64,000 bases of DNA from Spirosoma montaniterrae (GCF_001988955.1 NZ_CP014263.1:3938001-4002000), one strand, 5' to 3'. Numbered from the stretch's first letter, positions 41,301 to 50,365 are shown. Numbers and translations: made by a program. Notes: generated from the letters alone by a model not told the origin.

Positions 41301-42827
41301 TCAATACGTGCCTTTGAACCGGTGGTCGAATCGTTTCTGCTGCACTTTGTTAAGCGGAATCTGCATTCCCTGCGTGGTTTCGAGCCAGGTAAATAGTTCT
41401 CCGCGTAGTTGTCGGGCAATGTCCTGATGCTGCGGACTACGGATCAGGTTATTCACCTCGCCGGGGTCATTTTGCAGGTCGTAGAGTTCGTTGGCATCCC
41501 AAACGCCGTAGTTGAAAATGTACTTGTAGCGGTCGGTGCGGGCGGCAAACATAGTGGGCGTCTGCGGAAAATCGACTTCCCAGTAATATTCGTAAAACGC
41601 CCGGTCGCGCCACGGAATGGTTTTTCCGGCCAGGAGCGGCAAAAACGAATTTCCCTGCATCTGTGCCGGTTTGGGCAGGCCCGCATAATTGAGCAACATG
41701 GGCGCAATGTCGATGTTCTGCACCACCGATGTGAGTTTTGTGCCGGGTTTTACCACCGCCGGGCAGCGAACCAGCAGCGGCACCCGCATCGATTCGTCAT
41801 AAGCATGGCGTTTGTCGATTAAGCCGCGTTCGCCAAAACTGAAGCCGTTATCGCCCATATACACCACCATCGTGTTCTCCGACAGCCCGTTAGCCTCAAG
41901 CCAGGTCAGCACCCGCCCAACACTCTCATCGACGCCCAGCAGCGTTTCGGCATATTGCCGGTAAAAATCGTTGAATCCAATCTGGCCGTGGTACATGTAA
42001 TCGACTCCGTGCCAGCTACCGCGCTGCTGTTTCACCCAGTTGGGCATATCGGCCACGTTCGCTTTCAAGGCACCCGTCTCCGGGTCGACGGACGGTTTCG
42101 GCCCCCAGATTTTGCTGGTATCGGTGGCGGTCAGATACATCGAGCGCGGGTAATTGATGGGTACGTTGCGGTACTGTCCCCGGTGCCGCCGTGTTGGCTC
42201 GAACATGGCATGAACGGCCTTGTGCGACAGATAGAGCATAAATGGCTTCTTCTTATCGACGGTGTTGAGCCATTTCACGGCATAGTCTGTCAGCAGGTCG
42301 GTGGTGTGGCTGCTGTCGGTATGGCTCACCTGCTTACCGTTAATATTGAAAGTTGGGTTATAGTAAACGCCCTGCCCTTTAAAACTGAGCCAGTAATCAA
42401 ATCCGGGCTGGGGTTGGTCGCCGGTGTTTCCCATGTGCCATTTGCCAAGAAAGGCCGTCTGGTAGCCTGCTTTTTTCAGGTATTGCGGAAAAAACGTCAA
42501 CCCTTTCGGCATCGGCGCGAAGTTATCGACCACCTTGTGCGTATGTGCATACTGCCCCGACAGAATACTGGCCCGGCTGGGCGAACACAGGGCCGTGCTG
42601 ACGAAGGCGTTCTGAACATGGGCACCTTCGCGGGCGAGCCGGTCGAGATTGGGCGTTTGCAGGCCAGCCACTTTACCCGTAAAGCCCATAAAATCGTACC
42701 GATGATCGTCGGACAGGATAAAGATTATGTTTTTGGGTGTTGCTTTTGGAGCAGGAAGAAGGGCCGTAAGCGGCACTGAACCTATGAACAGGCCGAGACT
42801 CAGCACGGCAAGAAAGAAGTTTTTCAT
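41301..42827 (-). CDS. Exported sulfatase (S1 family)
   Basis: 508 aa from ATG 42827, which begins a signal peptide (MKNFFLAVLSLGLFIGS); longer in-frame starts lack it. The CSPSR motif at residues 81-85 carries the Cys that is converted to formylglycine by a maturase. Metal ligands IFILSDDHR near residue 35 and the late YMGDNGF with GERGLIDKRHAYDES are present. It would release sulfate from sulfated polysaccharides or arylsulfates in the periplasm. No polysaccharide-utilisation genes are adjacent. Confidence 0.9.
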   Translation of the reverse strand: MKNFFLAVLSLGLFIGSVPLTALLPAPKATPKNIIFILSDDHRYDFMGFTGKVAGLQTPNLDRLAREGAHVQNAFVSTALCSPSRASILSGQYAHTHKVVDNFAPMPKGLTFFPQYLKKAGYQTAFLGKWHMGNTGDQPQPGFDYWLSFKGQGVYYNPTFNINGKQVSHTDSSHTTDLLTDYAVKWLNTVDKKKPFMLYLSHKAVHAMFEPTRRHRGQYRNVPINYPRSMYLTATDTSKIWGPKPSVDPETGALKANVADMPNWVKQQRGSWHGVDYMYHGQIGFNDFYRQYAETLLGVDESVGRVLTWLEANGLSENTMVVYMGDNGFSFGERGLIDKRHAYDESMRVPLLVRCPAVVKPGTKLTSVVQNIDIAPMLLNYAGLPKPAQMQGNSFLPLLAGKTIPWRDRAFYEYYWEVDFPQTPTMFAARTDRYKYIFNYGVWDANELYDLQNDPGEVNNLIRSPQHQDIARQLRGELFTWLETTQGMQIPLNKVQQKRFDHRFKGTY

Positions 42828-42936
42828 TCGCACAAAAGGGTTTATGTTTACCATCTCCCATTGTGCAGAAAAAGGAAAATCCCCGCCGAACATACCGTTG
42901 GGCAGGGATTTTGTAATGCCATGACGCGATATTGAG

Positions 42937-43131
42937 TTAGGCCACTTCCAGTTCAATCGACGCTGGACGATCCATGCGCCTGGATGCGTCCATAATTTCA
43001 ATTCCAACCATCATACCATTGGCATCGTAGTCGATAACGACACCGGGACGGTCTTCATCACTTTCTTCTATCTGATTATCTGTCAGTCGGATATAAAGAA
43101 TATCGACCTCACGATCATATTTCACTTTCAT
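42937..43131 (-). CDS. DUF2283-family small protein
   Basis: 64 aa with the DUF2283 pattern: MKVKYDREVDILYIRLTDNQ, then DRPGVVIDYDANGMMVGIEI. Its start overlaps the stop of the DUF4258 gene by 4 bp. Such pairs are common in bacteria and are often proposed to be toxin-antitoxin-like, with DUF4258 as the toxin. Here the order is DUF4258 then DUF2283. Confidence 0.85.
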   Translation of the reverse strand: MKVKYDREVDILYIRLTDNQIEESDEDRPGVVIDYDANGMMVGIEIMDASRRMDRPASIELEVA

Positions 43132-43415
43132 AAATACTTCTGTACTTTCGATGTCTTATAAACAGATTTTACAACATTTGGTTGCTTCTGTGCATTGACA
43201 AATACTCGTACTAAGTACGTACTATTTTCTTCAAATTCGATCAATGATTGATAAATTTTCTGACCTTGTTTCCCTGAGTCGTCATCTACTACTTGGTCAG
43301 GATTATTTAACACTCTTTTGAGAATCTCCTGTGTTATGTTGCGTTCTTTAGCTCGTTCTAAAGCATGTTTCGATATATAAATTCCATCTTCTAAGAAATG
43401 TTTTATCTCCTTCAT
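43128..43415 (-). CDS. DUF4258-family small protein (possible toxin)
   Basis: 95 aa. The motif ISKHALERAKERNITQEILKR, then VLNNPDQVVDDDSGKQGQKIYQ, matches DUF4258, which has a RelE/BECR-like look with a conserved His-Arg-xx-Arg start. It overlaps the DUF2283 gene by 4 bp, so the two are translationally coupled. The toxin assignment follows from family proposals, not direct proof. Confidence 0.8.
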   Translation of the reverse strand: MKEIKHFLEDGIYISKHALERAKERNITQEILKRVLNNPDQVVDDDSGKQGQKIYQSLIEFEENSTYLVRVFVNAQKQPNVVKSVYKTSKVQKYL

Positions 43416-43463
43416 TCATAATTTACAATTTTAGCTTGGTAAAGAAACAGTAGTTACTAACTA

Positions 43464-43504
43464 TTTTCAGGTCAGCCCTTATGTGTTAGGCTGACCTGAA
43501 AATA
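43464..43504. terminator. Bidirectional terminator between nrdB and the DUF4258 gene
   Basis: Perfect 15-bp arms (attttcaggtcagcc, 43464-43478, against 43490-43504), 11-nt loop, and A/T-rich feet. It lies just past the nrdB stop and reads as an nrdB terminator on the minus strand. Confidence 0.88.
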
Positions 43505-43508
43505 ATTT

Positions 43509-44555
43509 CTAAAAATCGGCATCCATTACAAACCCTTTCGGCTCTTCAACAACGGTAGTCGTTTCGGTTTCGGTGGCTTGCGGATTCTGCGCTGCGGCTT
43601 TCATGGCCCGGAATTTCGCCATCACTTCGCCCCGCTGATATTCGCCCACGCGCTTCTCGAAGAAATTGGTTTTGCCCTGCAACGAAATCATATCCATGAA
43701 ATCGAAGGGGTTTGAGACGTTATAAAGTTTACGTAAACCAAGCGTTATCAGCAGGTGATCGGCCACGAAAGCAATGTACTGCTTCATCAGGTCAGCGTTC
43801 ATGCCAATCAGCGATACGGGGAGCGCATCAGACACAAACTCCTGCTCGATTTCAACGGCGTTGCGGATGATGTCGTAAATCTGCGACTCCGGCAGTTTAT
43901 TCGCGATATGATCGGTATAGAGCATACACGCAAAGTCGCGGTGCAGCCCTTCATCGCGCGAAATCAGCTCGTTCGAGAACGTCAGGCCGGGCATCATACC
44001 ACGCTTTTTAAGCCAGTAAATCGAGCAGAACGATCCTGAGAAGAAAATGCCTTCTACAGCCGCAAACGCAATGAGCCGCTCGGCAAAGGAGCCATTATCG
44101 ATCCAGCGCAAGGCCCATTCGGCTTTTTTCTGCACGCACGGAATGGTGTCGATTGCGTTGAGTAGCCGATCTTTCTCGGCGGGGTCTTTGATGTAGGTGT
44201 CGATCAGCAGCGAATAGGTTTCCGAGTGAATGTTTTCCATCATCACCTGAAACCCGTAGAAACATTTGGCTTCGGCATACTGCACCTCCGACAGGAAATT
44301 AACGGCCAGATTCTCGTTCACGATTCCGTCTGACGCGGCAAAGAACGCCAGCACGTGTGAGATAAAGTGCCGCTCGCCATCGTTCAGACTGTTCCAGTCT
44401 TTCATGTCCTGCCCGAGGTCAATTTCTTCGGCGGTCCAGAACGAGGCTTCATGGGTTTTGTAATACTCCCAAATATCCCAGTGTTTAATGGGAAACAGGA
44501 CAAATCGGTTTTTGTCTTCTTCTAAAATCGGCTCAATGACATCGGCTTGTACCAT
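43509..44555 (-). CDS. nrdB: Ribonucleoside-diphosphate reductase beta subunit, eukaryote-like class Ia
   Basis: 348 aa. The sequence is strikingly close to eukaryotic R2: [53 protein letters not shown]. It has all diiron ligands and the radical Tyr in CFYGF. It also ends FVMDADF, like the eukaryotic R2 tail that docks on R1. It provides the tyrosyl radical for dNTP synthesis. nrdA is not in the window. Confidence 0.95.
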   Translation of the reverse strand: MVQADVIEPILEEDKNRFVLFPIKHWDIWEYYKTHEASFWTAEEIDLGQDMKDWNSLNDGERHFISHVLAFFAASDGIVNENLAVNFLSEVQYAEAKCFYGFQVMMENIHSETYSLLIDTYIKDPAEKDRLLNAIDTIPCVQKKAEWALRWIDNGSFAERLIAFAAVEGIFFSGSFCSIYWLKKRGMMPGLTFSNELISRDEGLHRDFACMLYTDHIANKLPESQIYDIIRNAVEIEQEFVSDALPVSLIGMNADLMKQYIAFVADHLLITLGLRKLYNVSNPFDFMDMISLQGKTNFFEKRVGEYQRGEVMAKFRAMKAAAQNPQATETETTTVVEEPKGFVMDADF

Positions 44556-45092
44556 GTTTATCTATACAATTTATGTGGAACTGACTGAGTTTTTCGTAGC
44601 AAGAGAAAAGGCACTACAGCGCGTAGAGAAGGATAGACAAAATTAAGCTTTTGCCTCTCCCCTGCAAGCCCGTTCGCTTATAGACTTCGATGAAGACAAA
44701 AAAGAAACCGGCTTATGCTTTCGCTATCAGCCGGTTAGGAAAGAATGTATTAGGTAGATTCTTAAAATAGTTCTGTTAGCGGGTCAAAGGGGTTTCTTTT
44801 CTGGGTCGTCAGGACTGAAGCTTCCTCTTTACAGCAAAGTAATGTTTACTTATAGCAAAGGTGTACGTCTTAGTAAACGTAGAACCTTTGCTCGATTATT
44901 GGATCTGTTAAAGGCCAGAAAACCAGTCAAATCGTCACCCGAGGTGGTTTGGAAATCTTCGTTAAAATGAATAATCATAGTACTCGTTACGATAAAATGT
45001 GTGTACGTCGGCCATTTCGGGGGTGCGTTGAGCGTTTTAGCGTAAAACACCCAATGGCGTCAATTTGTGTTAGACCTGCTACCATATTACAT
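44556..45092. other. Long non-coding gap with a minus-strand terminator
   Basis: I see no supported gene here. A hairpin with arms aaccggct (44706-44713) and agccggtt (44729-44736) is followed, on the minus strand, by a T-rich run, so it looks like a terminator for leftward transcription, perhaps of the broken toxin gene at 45093. A second imperfect hairpin (agcaaaggt / acctttgct) spans 44854-44892. The nrdB promoter must lie in the first 150 bp. A 66-codon minus-strand frame at 44850-45050 has no convincing features. Confidence 0.6.
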
Positions 45093-45212
45093 CTATGAGG
45101 GGGCGATAAATTTTTCGTCTGCCGAAATAACAGGGATGTTTTCGGCCAATGCCGTAGCCAGGATCAAACGGTCAAAAAAATCGCAGTGGTCGTCGTAGAG
45201 AAGAATTTCGTC
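45093..45212 (-). pseudogene. C-terminal remnant of a PIN-domain (VapC-like) toxin
   Basis: Reading leftward from 45212 the frame gives DEILLYDDHC, DFFDRLILATALAENIP, then VISADEKFIAPS and a stop. This is the usual end of PIN toxins: H-x-D-x-F-D-R-L-I-x-A-x-A, then a D after VIS. The first two-thirds of the domain, including the first catalytic Asp, are missing. It abuts the left end of the TnpB element, and a matching antitoxin fragment lies on the far side. Confidence 0.75.
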
Positions 45213-46540
45213 ATGGCTGTTCCCGCGAGGAAACCCCCTGCTTTAGCTGGGGGAGGAATCGCGCCGGGCCGACGTTCGGCAGCAAGCCGTATCGACGGAC
45301 CGCCGAAGGGTTGCAAAGCCAGTGCGCGGGTGGACACAACGACTCCAACGTTTACAAATAAACTATTCAATTCAGTGAACTATTGTAACGCAAATGCCGT
45401 TACATAATCGTGAAGATTACCGCCAAAATACACCTTCGTCCAACACCGGAACAGGCTGCCGCACTCCTGGGTACGCTCCTGGAAGCGAACGCGGCCTGCA
45501 ATGCACTGGCTCAATATGCCTTTGAGCATAAGGTATTCAAGCAGTATGACCTTCACAAAGCGCAGTACTACAACCTGAAAGAAACGTTCCGGCTCAGTTC
45601 TCAACTGATTATTCGCTGTCTGTCCAAAGTAGCTGACAGCTACAAACTCGATAAGGAAAACCAACGAACGTTCAGGGCTACGGGCGGTATCGCCTACGAT
45701 GCGCGTATTCTTTCCATCAACCCCGCCAAATCCATCGCGTCTATCTGGACAGTTGACGGTCGGCTGAAAATCCCCTACACCACCAATGCCCACAACCAAC
45801 GATTGCTTGCCTTTCAGAAGGGCGAATCGGACTTGGTCTTGGTGAAGGGGAAGTACTTCCTGCTGTTGACCTGTGATATACCCGACGAAAACACGGATGA
45901 GTTTGACGACGTGTTGGGTGTTGATTTGGGCATTGTCTCGATTGCAACCGACAGCGACGGACAGACCTTTAGCGGGGCAAAGGTTGAAGCCGCCCGTCAG
46001 TGGTATGCCAAACGTCGGGGTGTTCTGCAAAGCGTTGGTACGAAGTCGGCCAAACGCAGCCTGAAAAAGTTGTCGGGCAAACAAAAACGGTTTCAACGTG
46101 ATACCAACCACGTAATCAGCAAGTCTCTTGTGGTGAAGGCTAAGGCAACTTCCCGCGCTATCAGCATGGAAAATCTGAAAGGAATTTCTAAGCAGGTACG
46201 CAAGGAAGCAAAACGGTTGCGCCAGCCCCAACGGGCTAAACACAGTAATTGGTCGTTCGACCAGTTGAAACAATTCGTCGGCTACAAATGCCAGTTGTAC
46301 GGCGTTGTTCTCACAACCATTGACCCGCGCAACACGTCCCGAACGTGCCATGTATGCGGGCATTGTGCGAAGGCGAACCGCCGTTCGCAAGCTGAATTTG
46401 TATGTCGGTCTTGCTTCCATTCTGACTCTGCCGATGTGAACGCGGCAAAGAACATTAAGTTATTGGGTCGCCAATCAACCGGCCTATGGTCTCGGAGCTT
46501 TACGTTTCAGGGACAAGCCCCGCGCTTTAGCCGGGGGTAG
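45213..46540 (+). mobile_element. TnpB-only IS200/IS605-type (IS1341-like) element
   Basis: A single tnpB gene flanked by short G/C hairpins: accccctgctttagctggggg (21 bases across 45229-45250 region, read as stem ccccc/ggggg with a ctttag loop) at the left and ccccgcgctttagccgggg at the right (near 46516-46534). These resemble the end hairpins recognised by Y1 transposases. No tnpA is present, so it would need a transposase in trans. Left and right limits are approximate; the right end is probably just after gtagttgac. It lies between fragments of a toxin-antitoxin module. Confidence 0.75.
45410..46540 (+). CDS. tnpB: RNA-guided nuclease TnpB (IS605 OrfB)
   Basis: 376 aa from GTG 45410. RuvC residues are intact: Asp172 in VLGVDLGIVSIAT, Glu254 in AISMENLKGIS, Asp342 in SADVNAAKNI. 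The zinc ribbon has Cys313/316 and Cys332/335 (CHVCG, CRSC). The N-terminus (LRPTPEQAAALLGTLLEANAACNAL) is the usual start. TnpB is the ancestor of Cas12 and cuts DNA guided by an RNA from its own 3' end. The last codons and stop fall inside the right-end hairpin, as expected for an overlapping guide RNA. Confidence 0.93.
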   Translation: MKITAKIHLRPTPEQAAALLGTLLEANAACNALAQYAFEHKVFKQYDLHKAQYYNLKETFRLSSQLIIRCLSKVADSYKLDKENQRTFRATGGIAYDARILSINPAKSIASIWTVDGRLKIPYTTNAHNQRLLAFQKGESDLVLVKGKYFLLLTCDIPDENTDEFDDVLGVDLGIVSIATDSDGQTFSGAKVEAARQWYAKRRGVLQSVGTKSAKRSLKKLSGKQKRFQRDTNHVISKSLVVKAKATSRAISMENLKGISKQVRKEAKRLRQPQRAKHSNWSFDQLKQFVGYKCQLYGVVLTTIDPRNTSRTCHVCGHCAKANRRSQAEFVCRSCFHSDSADVNAAKNIKLLGRQSTGLWSRSFTFQGQAPRFSRG

Positions 46541-46560
46541 TTGACTCATAATGTCATTGT
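46440..46560 (+). ncRNA. Predicted omega-RNA (reRNA) of the TnpB element
   Basis: In IS605-family elements the guide RNA begins in the 3' part of tnpB, contains the right-end hairpin, and uses the flanking DNA as guide. Here the hairpin is gcc-ccgcgctttagcc-gggg, ending gtagttgac near 46540, so the guide would start with tcataatgtcattgtcgctg or within a few bases. Boundaries are predicted by analogy, not by a model. Confidence 0.5.
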
Positions 46561-46732
46561 CGCTGAGAGGTACATCCGTGGGAGAATTTTTTACGTACCG
46601 CTTCACCTGATTCTGCAGGGATTCCACTTCCACAAAATCAAATAATTTAAGCATTTCTAAAAAAGCCGCTTTTTTGGTAGGGTCAACCCGCAATACGATT
46701 CGTTCGGGTATACGACTTGCCGCTGATTGCAT
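46484..46732 (-). pseudogene. Antitoxin-like gene truncated by the TnpB element
   Basis: The frame from ATG 46732 reads MQSAASRIPERIVLRVDPTK, then a helix FLEMLKLFDFVEVES, then QVKRYVKNSPTDVPLSDNDIM. This resembles small antitoxins that precede PIN toxins in Cytophagales. After about codon 64 the frame runs into the right end of the TnpB element and picks up a foreign tail (PPAKARGLSLKRKAPRP). With the PIN remnant on the other side, it appears to be one half of a disrupted module. Confidence 0.65.
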
Positions 46733-46853
46733 TGTCTTATTGTTTGCTGATAAGCAAAGTTAGGACGAAATGACTCTCATTCCTAAGTTAAGTAGCGGCC
46801 TTCTATCATGTGTGCCTCGGGTTATCTAAACCTCGCCCGAAAGCAACCTCTAA

Positions 46854-47474
46854 TCACTCCACCCGAATGCCTTTCTTTGCCAGATACGCGCCGATGTTGA
46901 TTGCGTGGCCGCTCATCAGTTCAACGTCGGTGTTCCAGTCAACGGTTTCGATGCGTTCGGGCGTAGCAATCATCACTACCTGCGCGTCGGTCAAAACCCA
47001 GATAATTTTCTGAACACCAAACGCAAACAGCTTGCGCGTTTTTTTGTAGAGGTAGCCCGTTTCTGTCAGGTCGGCAACGTCGGCATCAATATCGATTTCG
47101 ATAGCCAGCAGGGGCGGCACGTCGGCATATTTTTTTGATATTTTGGCGGGTGTCAGTACGGTCTGATCGTAGATAGCAATATCGTTTGCCAGATTATTGC
47201 GGTGATCGATGTGAACGCCCGATTCGCCAGTGAGTATGAAGTAGGCGTCATCGTCAATAAATATGCCAATCTGAATAACTAAATAGGCTACAATAACAGA
47301 CTGTAAGGTGCTGGCCCCTATAATTTCTTCAATCGTTTTTTTGCCGGATAAAACGTCGCGGTAGCCTTTGCGGTAGATGGGCCTGCCGTCCATGATTTCG
47401 TAAATCAGACGGTCAGGCACCCGGCCTTTGGGCTTCGGTACAGGTCGGCGAGGGCTGTCAATAGCGATTGTCAT
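46854..47474 (-). CDS. Uma2-family (DUF820) restriction-endonuclease-fold protein
   Basis: 206 aa from ATG 47474. The PD-(D/E)XK-like core is seen in PPLLAIEIDIDADVADLTETG, followed by YLYKKTRKLFAFGVQKIIWVLTD, the family's K-x-x-x-Y/F-x-x-x-GV-x-x-x-W-x-x-x-D motif. The N-terminus has RLIYEIMDGRPIYRKGYRDV. Function of Uma2 proteins is unclear; they are abundant in Cytophagales and cyanobacteria. A remnant of another family member is at 13408-13572. Confidence 0.82.
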   Translation of the reverse strand: MTIAIDSPRRPVPKPKGRVPDRLIYEIMDGRPIYRKGYRDVLSGKKTIEEIIGASTLQSVIVAYLVIQIGIFIDDDAYFILTGESGVHIDHRNNLANDIAIYDQTVLTPAKISKKYADVPPLLAIEIDIDADVADLTETGYLYKKTRKLFAFGVQKIIWVLTDAQVVMIATPERIETVDWNTDVELMSGHAINIGAYLAKKGIRVE

Positions 47475-47596
47475 AGGCGTCGCAGCGTTGATGCATACAT
47501 CAAAGATAGGGGAATCAACCCCAAAAAACCATTCACTCAAACCGCTGCTCGTTATGGCCGCTAAATACCGATATTGTACGTTGATTCAGAAAACCT

Positions 47597-48214
47597 ATGC
47601 CGTACTCCATTGCGCTGTTAGACGACCATCGGGTTGTGCTCGAAAGTTTCGCCAATCTGCTTGCCACGTCGGGCAAGTTCGAGGTGGTGGGCATCGCGCA
47701 CGACATAGCTTCGCTACGGGCAGTGCTGGCCAGTTCGGCAGTCGACGTGCTGGTGTCTGACCTGGTAATGCCAAATCAGAACGGGGCCGACCTGATTCCG
47801 GCGTTGAAAGCGCAATATCCCGAGCTGCGGGTGCTCATTCTGTCGGGGGCCGACGATGCCGAGCTGATTCGGCGGGCTATCCGCGCCGGTGCCGACGGTT
47901 TCGTAACCAAAACCGCCGACAAGACCGAGCTTTTCGATGCCCTGCTGACCGTGGCTTCGGGTCGGCGGTACGTCGATAGCCGGTTATATGACTTTACCGA
48001 ATCAGCCGCCCTTACTCCCGATACACTGTTGACGGAACGCGAAGCCGAAGTGGCCCGGCTGATTATCGACGAACTGTCGAGCATGCAGATTGCCGAGCGG
48101 CTGTTTATTTCGTTCAACACGGTTGAAACGCACCGCAAGCACATCTACCAGAAGTTAGGCGTTACCACCTCGCTCGGACTGATGAAGTACGTGCTGAAAC
48201 ACGGCCTACGTTAA
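47597..48214 (+). CDS. NarL/LuxR-type response regulator
   Basis: 205 aa. Receiver: acidic pair in IALLDDHRVV, phospho-Asp in VLVSDLVMPNQNG, Lys in GFVTKTADKTEL. LuxR-type HTH at residues 140-200: LTEREAEVARLIIDELSSMQ, IAERLFISFNTVETHRKHIYQKLGV-type helices. It converges on a HisKA_3 histidine kinase with 9 bp of overlap, its probable partner. Confidence 0.92.
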   Translation: MPYSIALLDDHRVVLESFANLLATSGKFEVVGIAHDIASLRAVLASSAVDVLVSDLVMPNQNGADLIPALKAQYPELRVLILSGADDAELIRRAIRAGADGFVTKTADKTELFDALLTVASGRRYVDSRLYDFTESAALTPDTLLTEREAEVARLIIDELSSMQIAERLFISFNTVETHRKHIYQKLGVTTSLGLMKYVLKHGLR

Positions 48215-50320
48215 AACAGGCTGCTCTACCGGCAGCGAAATGGTGGCCTGCGTACCTCCACTTTCGCCCGCTTCGAGCCAGAACTGCCCGCCAATTGCCT
48301 TCGCCCGGTCGCGAATGCTTTGCAGCCCCATGCCTGCGTCGGCATCCGGGTTCAGTCCAATGCCATTGTCGTTGAGTTGCAGTGTGAGCCAGCCATTTTG
48401 CCCGCTCAGGTGCAGGTTAGCGTGCGTAGCATCGGCGTGCCGCAATACGTTCGTGCAGAGTTCCAGACAGATCACGTAGAGGTGAAAAGTAACTTCGGGC
48501 AAAAGCGGGCGCACATCGGCGAGGTCGCAGGTTAGCGAAAACCGGGTTTTGCCAGCCGTGTTCATTTGCTTCAGCAGGCTTTTGAGCGAAGTGGCGAGGT
48601 TTTGCTGAAGCAGTTGTTCGGGAATGAGGTTGTGCGACAACTGCCGCACCCGCGCCACGGCGTCGTTGAGCAGGTTCAGGCTGTTTTCATACAGCTTTTT
48701 CTCGCGTGGGGGCAGCGTATCGGCGTCGATAGTCTGAAACGTCATCTTCGTGGCGCCGAGCAGGCTGCTTACCTGATCGTGTAGTTCGCTGGCTACGCGC
48801 CTGCGCTCGATGGTTTGCCCGCGCAGCAGTGCCTGTTCGATTTCGCGGTTTTTTATCCGCAACGCCAGGTTACTGCGCCGAAGCCGAAGGCTATAATAGA
48901 GCAGCAGCAGCCCGAGCAGACTGATAATTGCCAGCCCTGCGAAGAGTTGTTTTTTCTGCCGTTCCTGCGCCTGTAAGCCCAAGCGTAACTGATTGATTTT
49001 CAACTGCCTGATTGTGCTTTGCTGTACGCTTTGCTTTTGCGCCGACTGGGCTTTGAGTTGCTGGGTTTCGAGCTGGTGTTTGAGCGCGTTGGTCTGGGCG
49101 GTCCGGCGTAATTCGTTGGCCTGCACCATACTGTTGAGCCGGTCGATCTCGGCCTGTTTAGCCAGCGTCTGGTACCGCTGCTGCTGCATAAGCTGCTCCT
49201 GCCGGTGGGTTGTTTCGAGCCGTTCGCGCTCATAACGGGCTTTTATCCGCAGGCTTTCGGTTTGGTTGACCGCTTCCTGCCGCTGCTGTTTTGTTTCGTT
49301 GTACAATTGCTGGTATGCAAACGCATTTTTCCAGTCCTGCTGCCGCTCGTAGGCCCGAACCAGCACCGAGTACGCCATCTGCCGCGTCACTAAAACCGTC
49401 TGATTTTTGGTTAACGCTTCCTTTGCGGCATTAATGGCATTGTCGTACTCATTCATCATCAGATACGTATTTGCCAGATCGGCCAGTGCGTCGGACTGGG
49501 GCAGTGGCGCATTGAGCTGCGCCCAGTACTGCACTGATCGACGCAAATAGGGTAACGCTTGTGCCGGTTTGTTGAGGCTGTTATATAAACTTCCGATATC
49601 GTTGGTCAAATAGCCTTTGCTCGATAGTGATGCTTTCATCTGCTCAACAATCTGCCAGGCCGTCAGATAATGGGTTTCGGCCCGGTCGAACTGCCGTTTT
49701 TCTTTGTAAGCATCTGCCAGGCACTTATGCAGGTCGGCAAGGTGTATGCGGTCGCTTTTGGCGTCATGTTGAAACCCGGTAATAGCTTTCTGCAAATACG
49801 AGATGGCTTCATCGTATTCGCCAATAGCGGTGCTGATCGTACCCAGATTGCGATACAGCCGCCAGAAATAATAATTCTTCAATTCGGGCGTGGTTTCGGC
49901 TAAGGCAAGTACCTTATAGTTGATGCCGATAGCCTTCGGATAGTCGAGCCGGAAGCCCCGGTAGTACCGCTCGATCAGCAACAGTCCTTTAATCTGAAAC
50001 TTGGTGTTTTGGTGGCGTTCGGCCAGCCTGACGAGTTGGCTGGCAATTACGAGCGCACTATCGCGGTGAGTCATACCGCTGTAATGCACGTAGGCGATGT
50101 AATGCATAAACTCCATCCGGGCCGTGTCGACCATAGCCGATGGGCGCAGGCGGTTAAGCGCGAGCAGGCGCGTTCGGGTAGCCTGAACCAGACTATCGAC
50201 GTATCGCTGATCCAGGCTGCGGTCGAAATTGAACGGGGGCGTGTCGTATTGCTGCGCCCATAGCGGAAGCGTCAGGCTCATGCAGTACACCAGCCACAGC
50301 AGTAGTTTGATTGACTTCAT
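48206..50320 (-). CDS. TPR-containing sensor histidine kinase (HisKA_3 type)
   Basis: 704 aa from ATG 50320, which starts a signal peptide (MKSIKLLLWLVYCMSLTLPL). Residues 60-390 are TPR repeats (AISYLQKAITGFQ, RAETHYLTAWQIVEQ, ALPYLRRSVQYW). A long Gln-rich coiled coil (390-470) precedes one transmembrane helix (LFAGLAIISLLGLLLLYYSL). The H-box RRVASELHDQVSSLLG and the ATPase boxes (ELCTNVLRHADAT, LNDNGIGLN, GMGLQSIRDRA) end the protein. The sensor is periplasmic. It is paired with the convergent LuxR-type regulator. Confidence 0.92.
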   Translation of the reverse strand: MKSIKLLLWLVYCMSLTLPLWAQQYDTPPFNFDRSLDQRYVDSLVQATRTRLLALNRLRPSAMVDTARMEFMHYIAYVHYSGMTHRDSALVIASQLVRLAERHQNTKFQIKGLLLIERYYRGFRLDYPKAIGINYKVLALAETTPELKNYYFWRLYRNLGTISTAIGEYDEAISYLQKAITGFQHDAKSDRIHLADLHKCLADAYKEKRQFDRAETHYLTAWQIVEQMKASLSSKGYLTNDIGSLYNSLNKPAQALPYLRRSVQYWAQLNAPLPQSDALADLANTYLMMNEYDNAINAAKEALTKNQTVLVTRQMAYSVLVRAYERQQDWKNAFAYQQLYNETKQQRQEAVNQTESLRIKARYERERLETTHRQEQLMQQQRYQTLAKQAEIDRLNSMVQANELRRTAQTNALKHQLETQQLKAQSAQKQSVQQSTIRQLKINQLRLGLQAQERQKKQLFAGLAIISLLGLLLLYYSLRLRRSNLALRIKNREIEQALLRGQTIERRRVASELHDQVSSLLGATKMTFQTIDADTLPPREKKLYENSLNLLNDAVARVRQLSHNLIPEQLLQQNLATSLKSLLKQMNTAGKTRFSLTCDLADVRPLLPEVTFHLYVICLELCTNVLRHADATHANLHLSGQNGWLTLQLNDNGIGLNPDADAGMGLQSIRDRAKAIGGQFWLEAGESGGTQATISLPVEQPVLT

Positions 50321-50365
50321 AGTTGGCAGAGAACGAATCATCACAGACCATTAGCCCGCCTGTAG

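Noticed and set aside
41955..42779. 274-codon plus-strand frame
   Set aside because: Antisense to the sulfatase gene, which has the CSPSR motif and signal peptide.
44850..45050. 66-codon minus-strand frame upstream of nrdB
   Set aside because: No signal, domain or coupling; composition resembles non-coding DNA.
45380..46420. 346-codon minus-strand frame
   Set aside because: Antisense to tnpB, which has all catalytic residues; the mirror frame has no recognisable domain.
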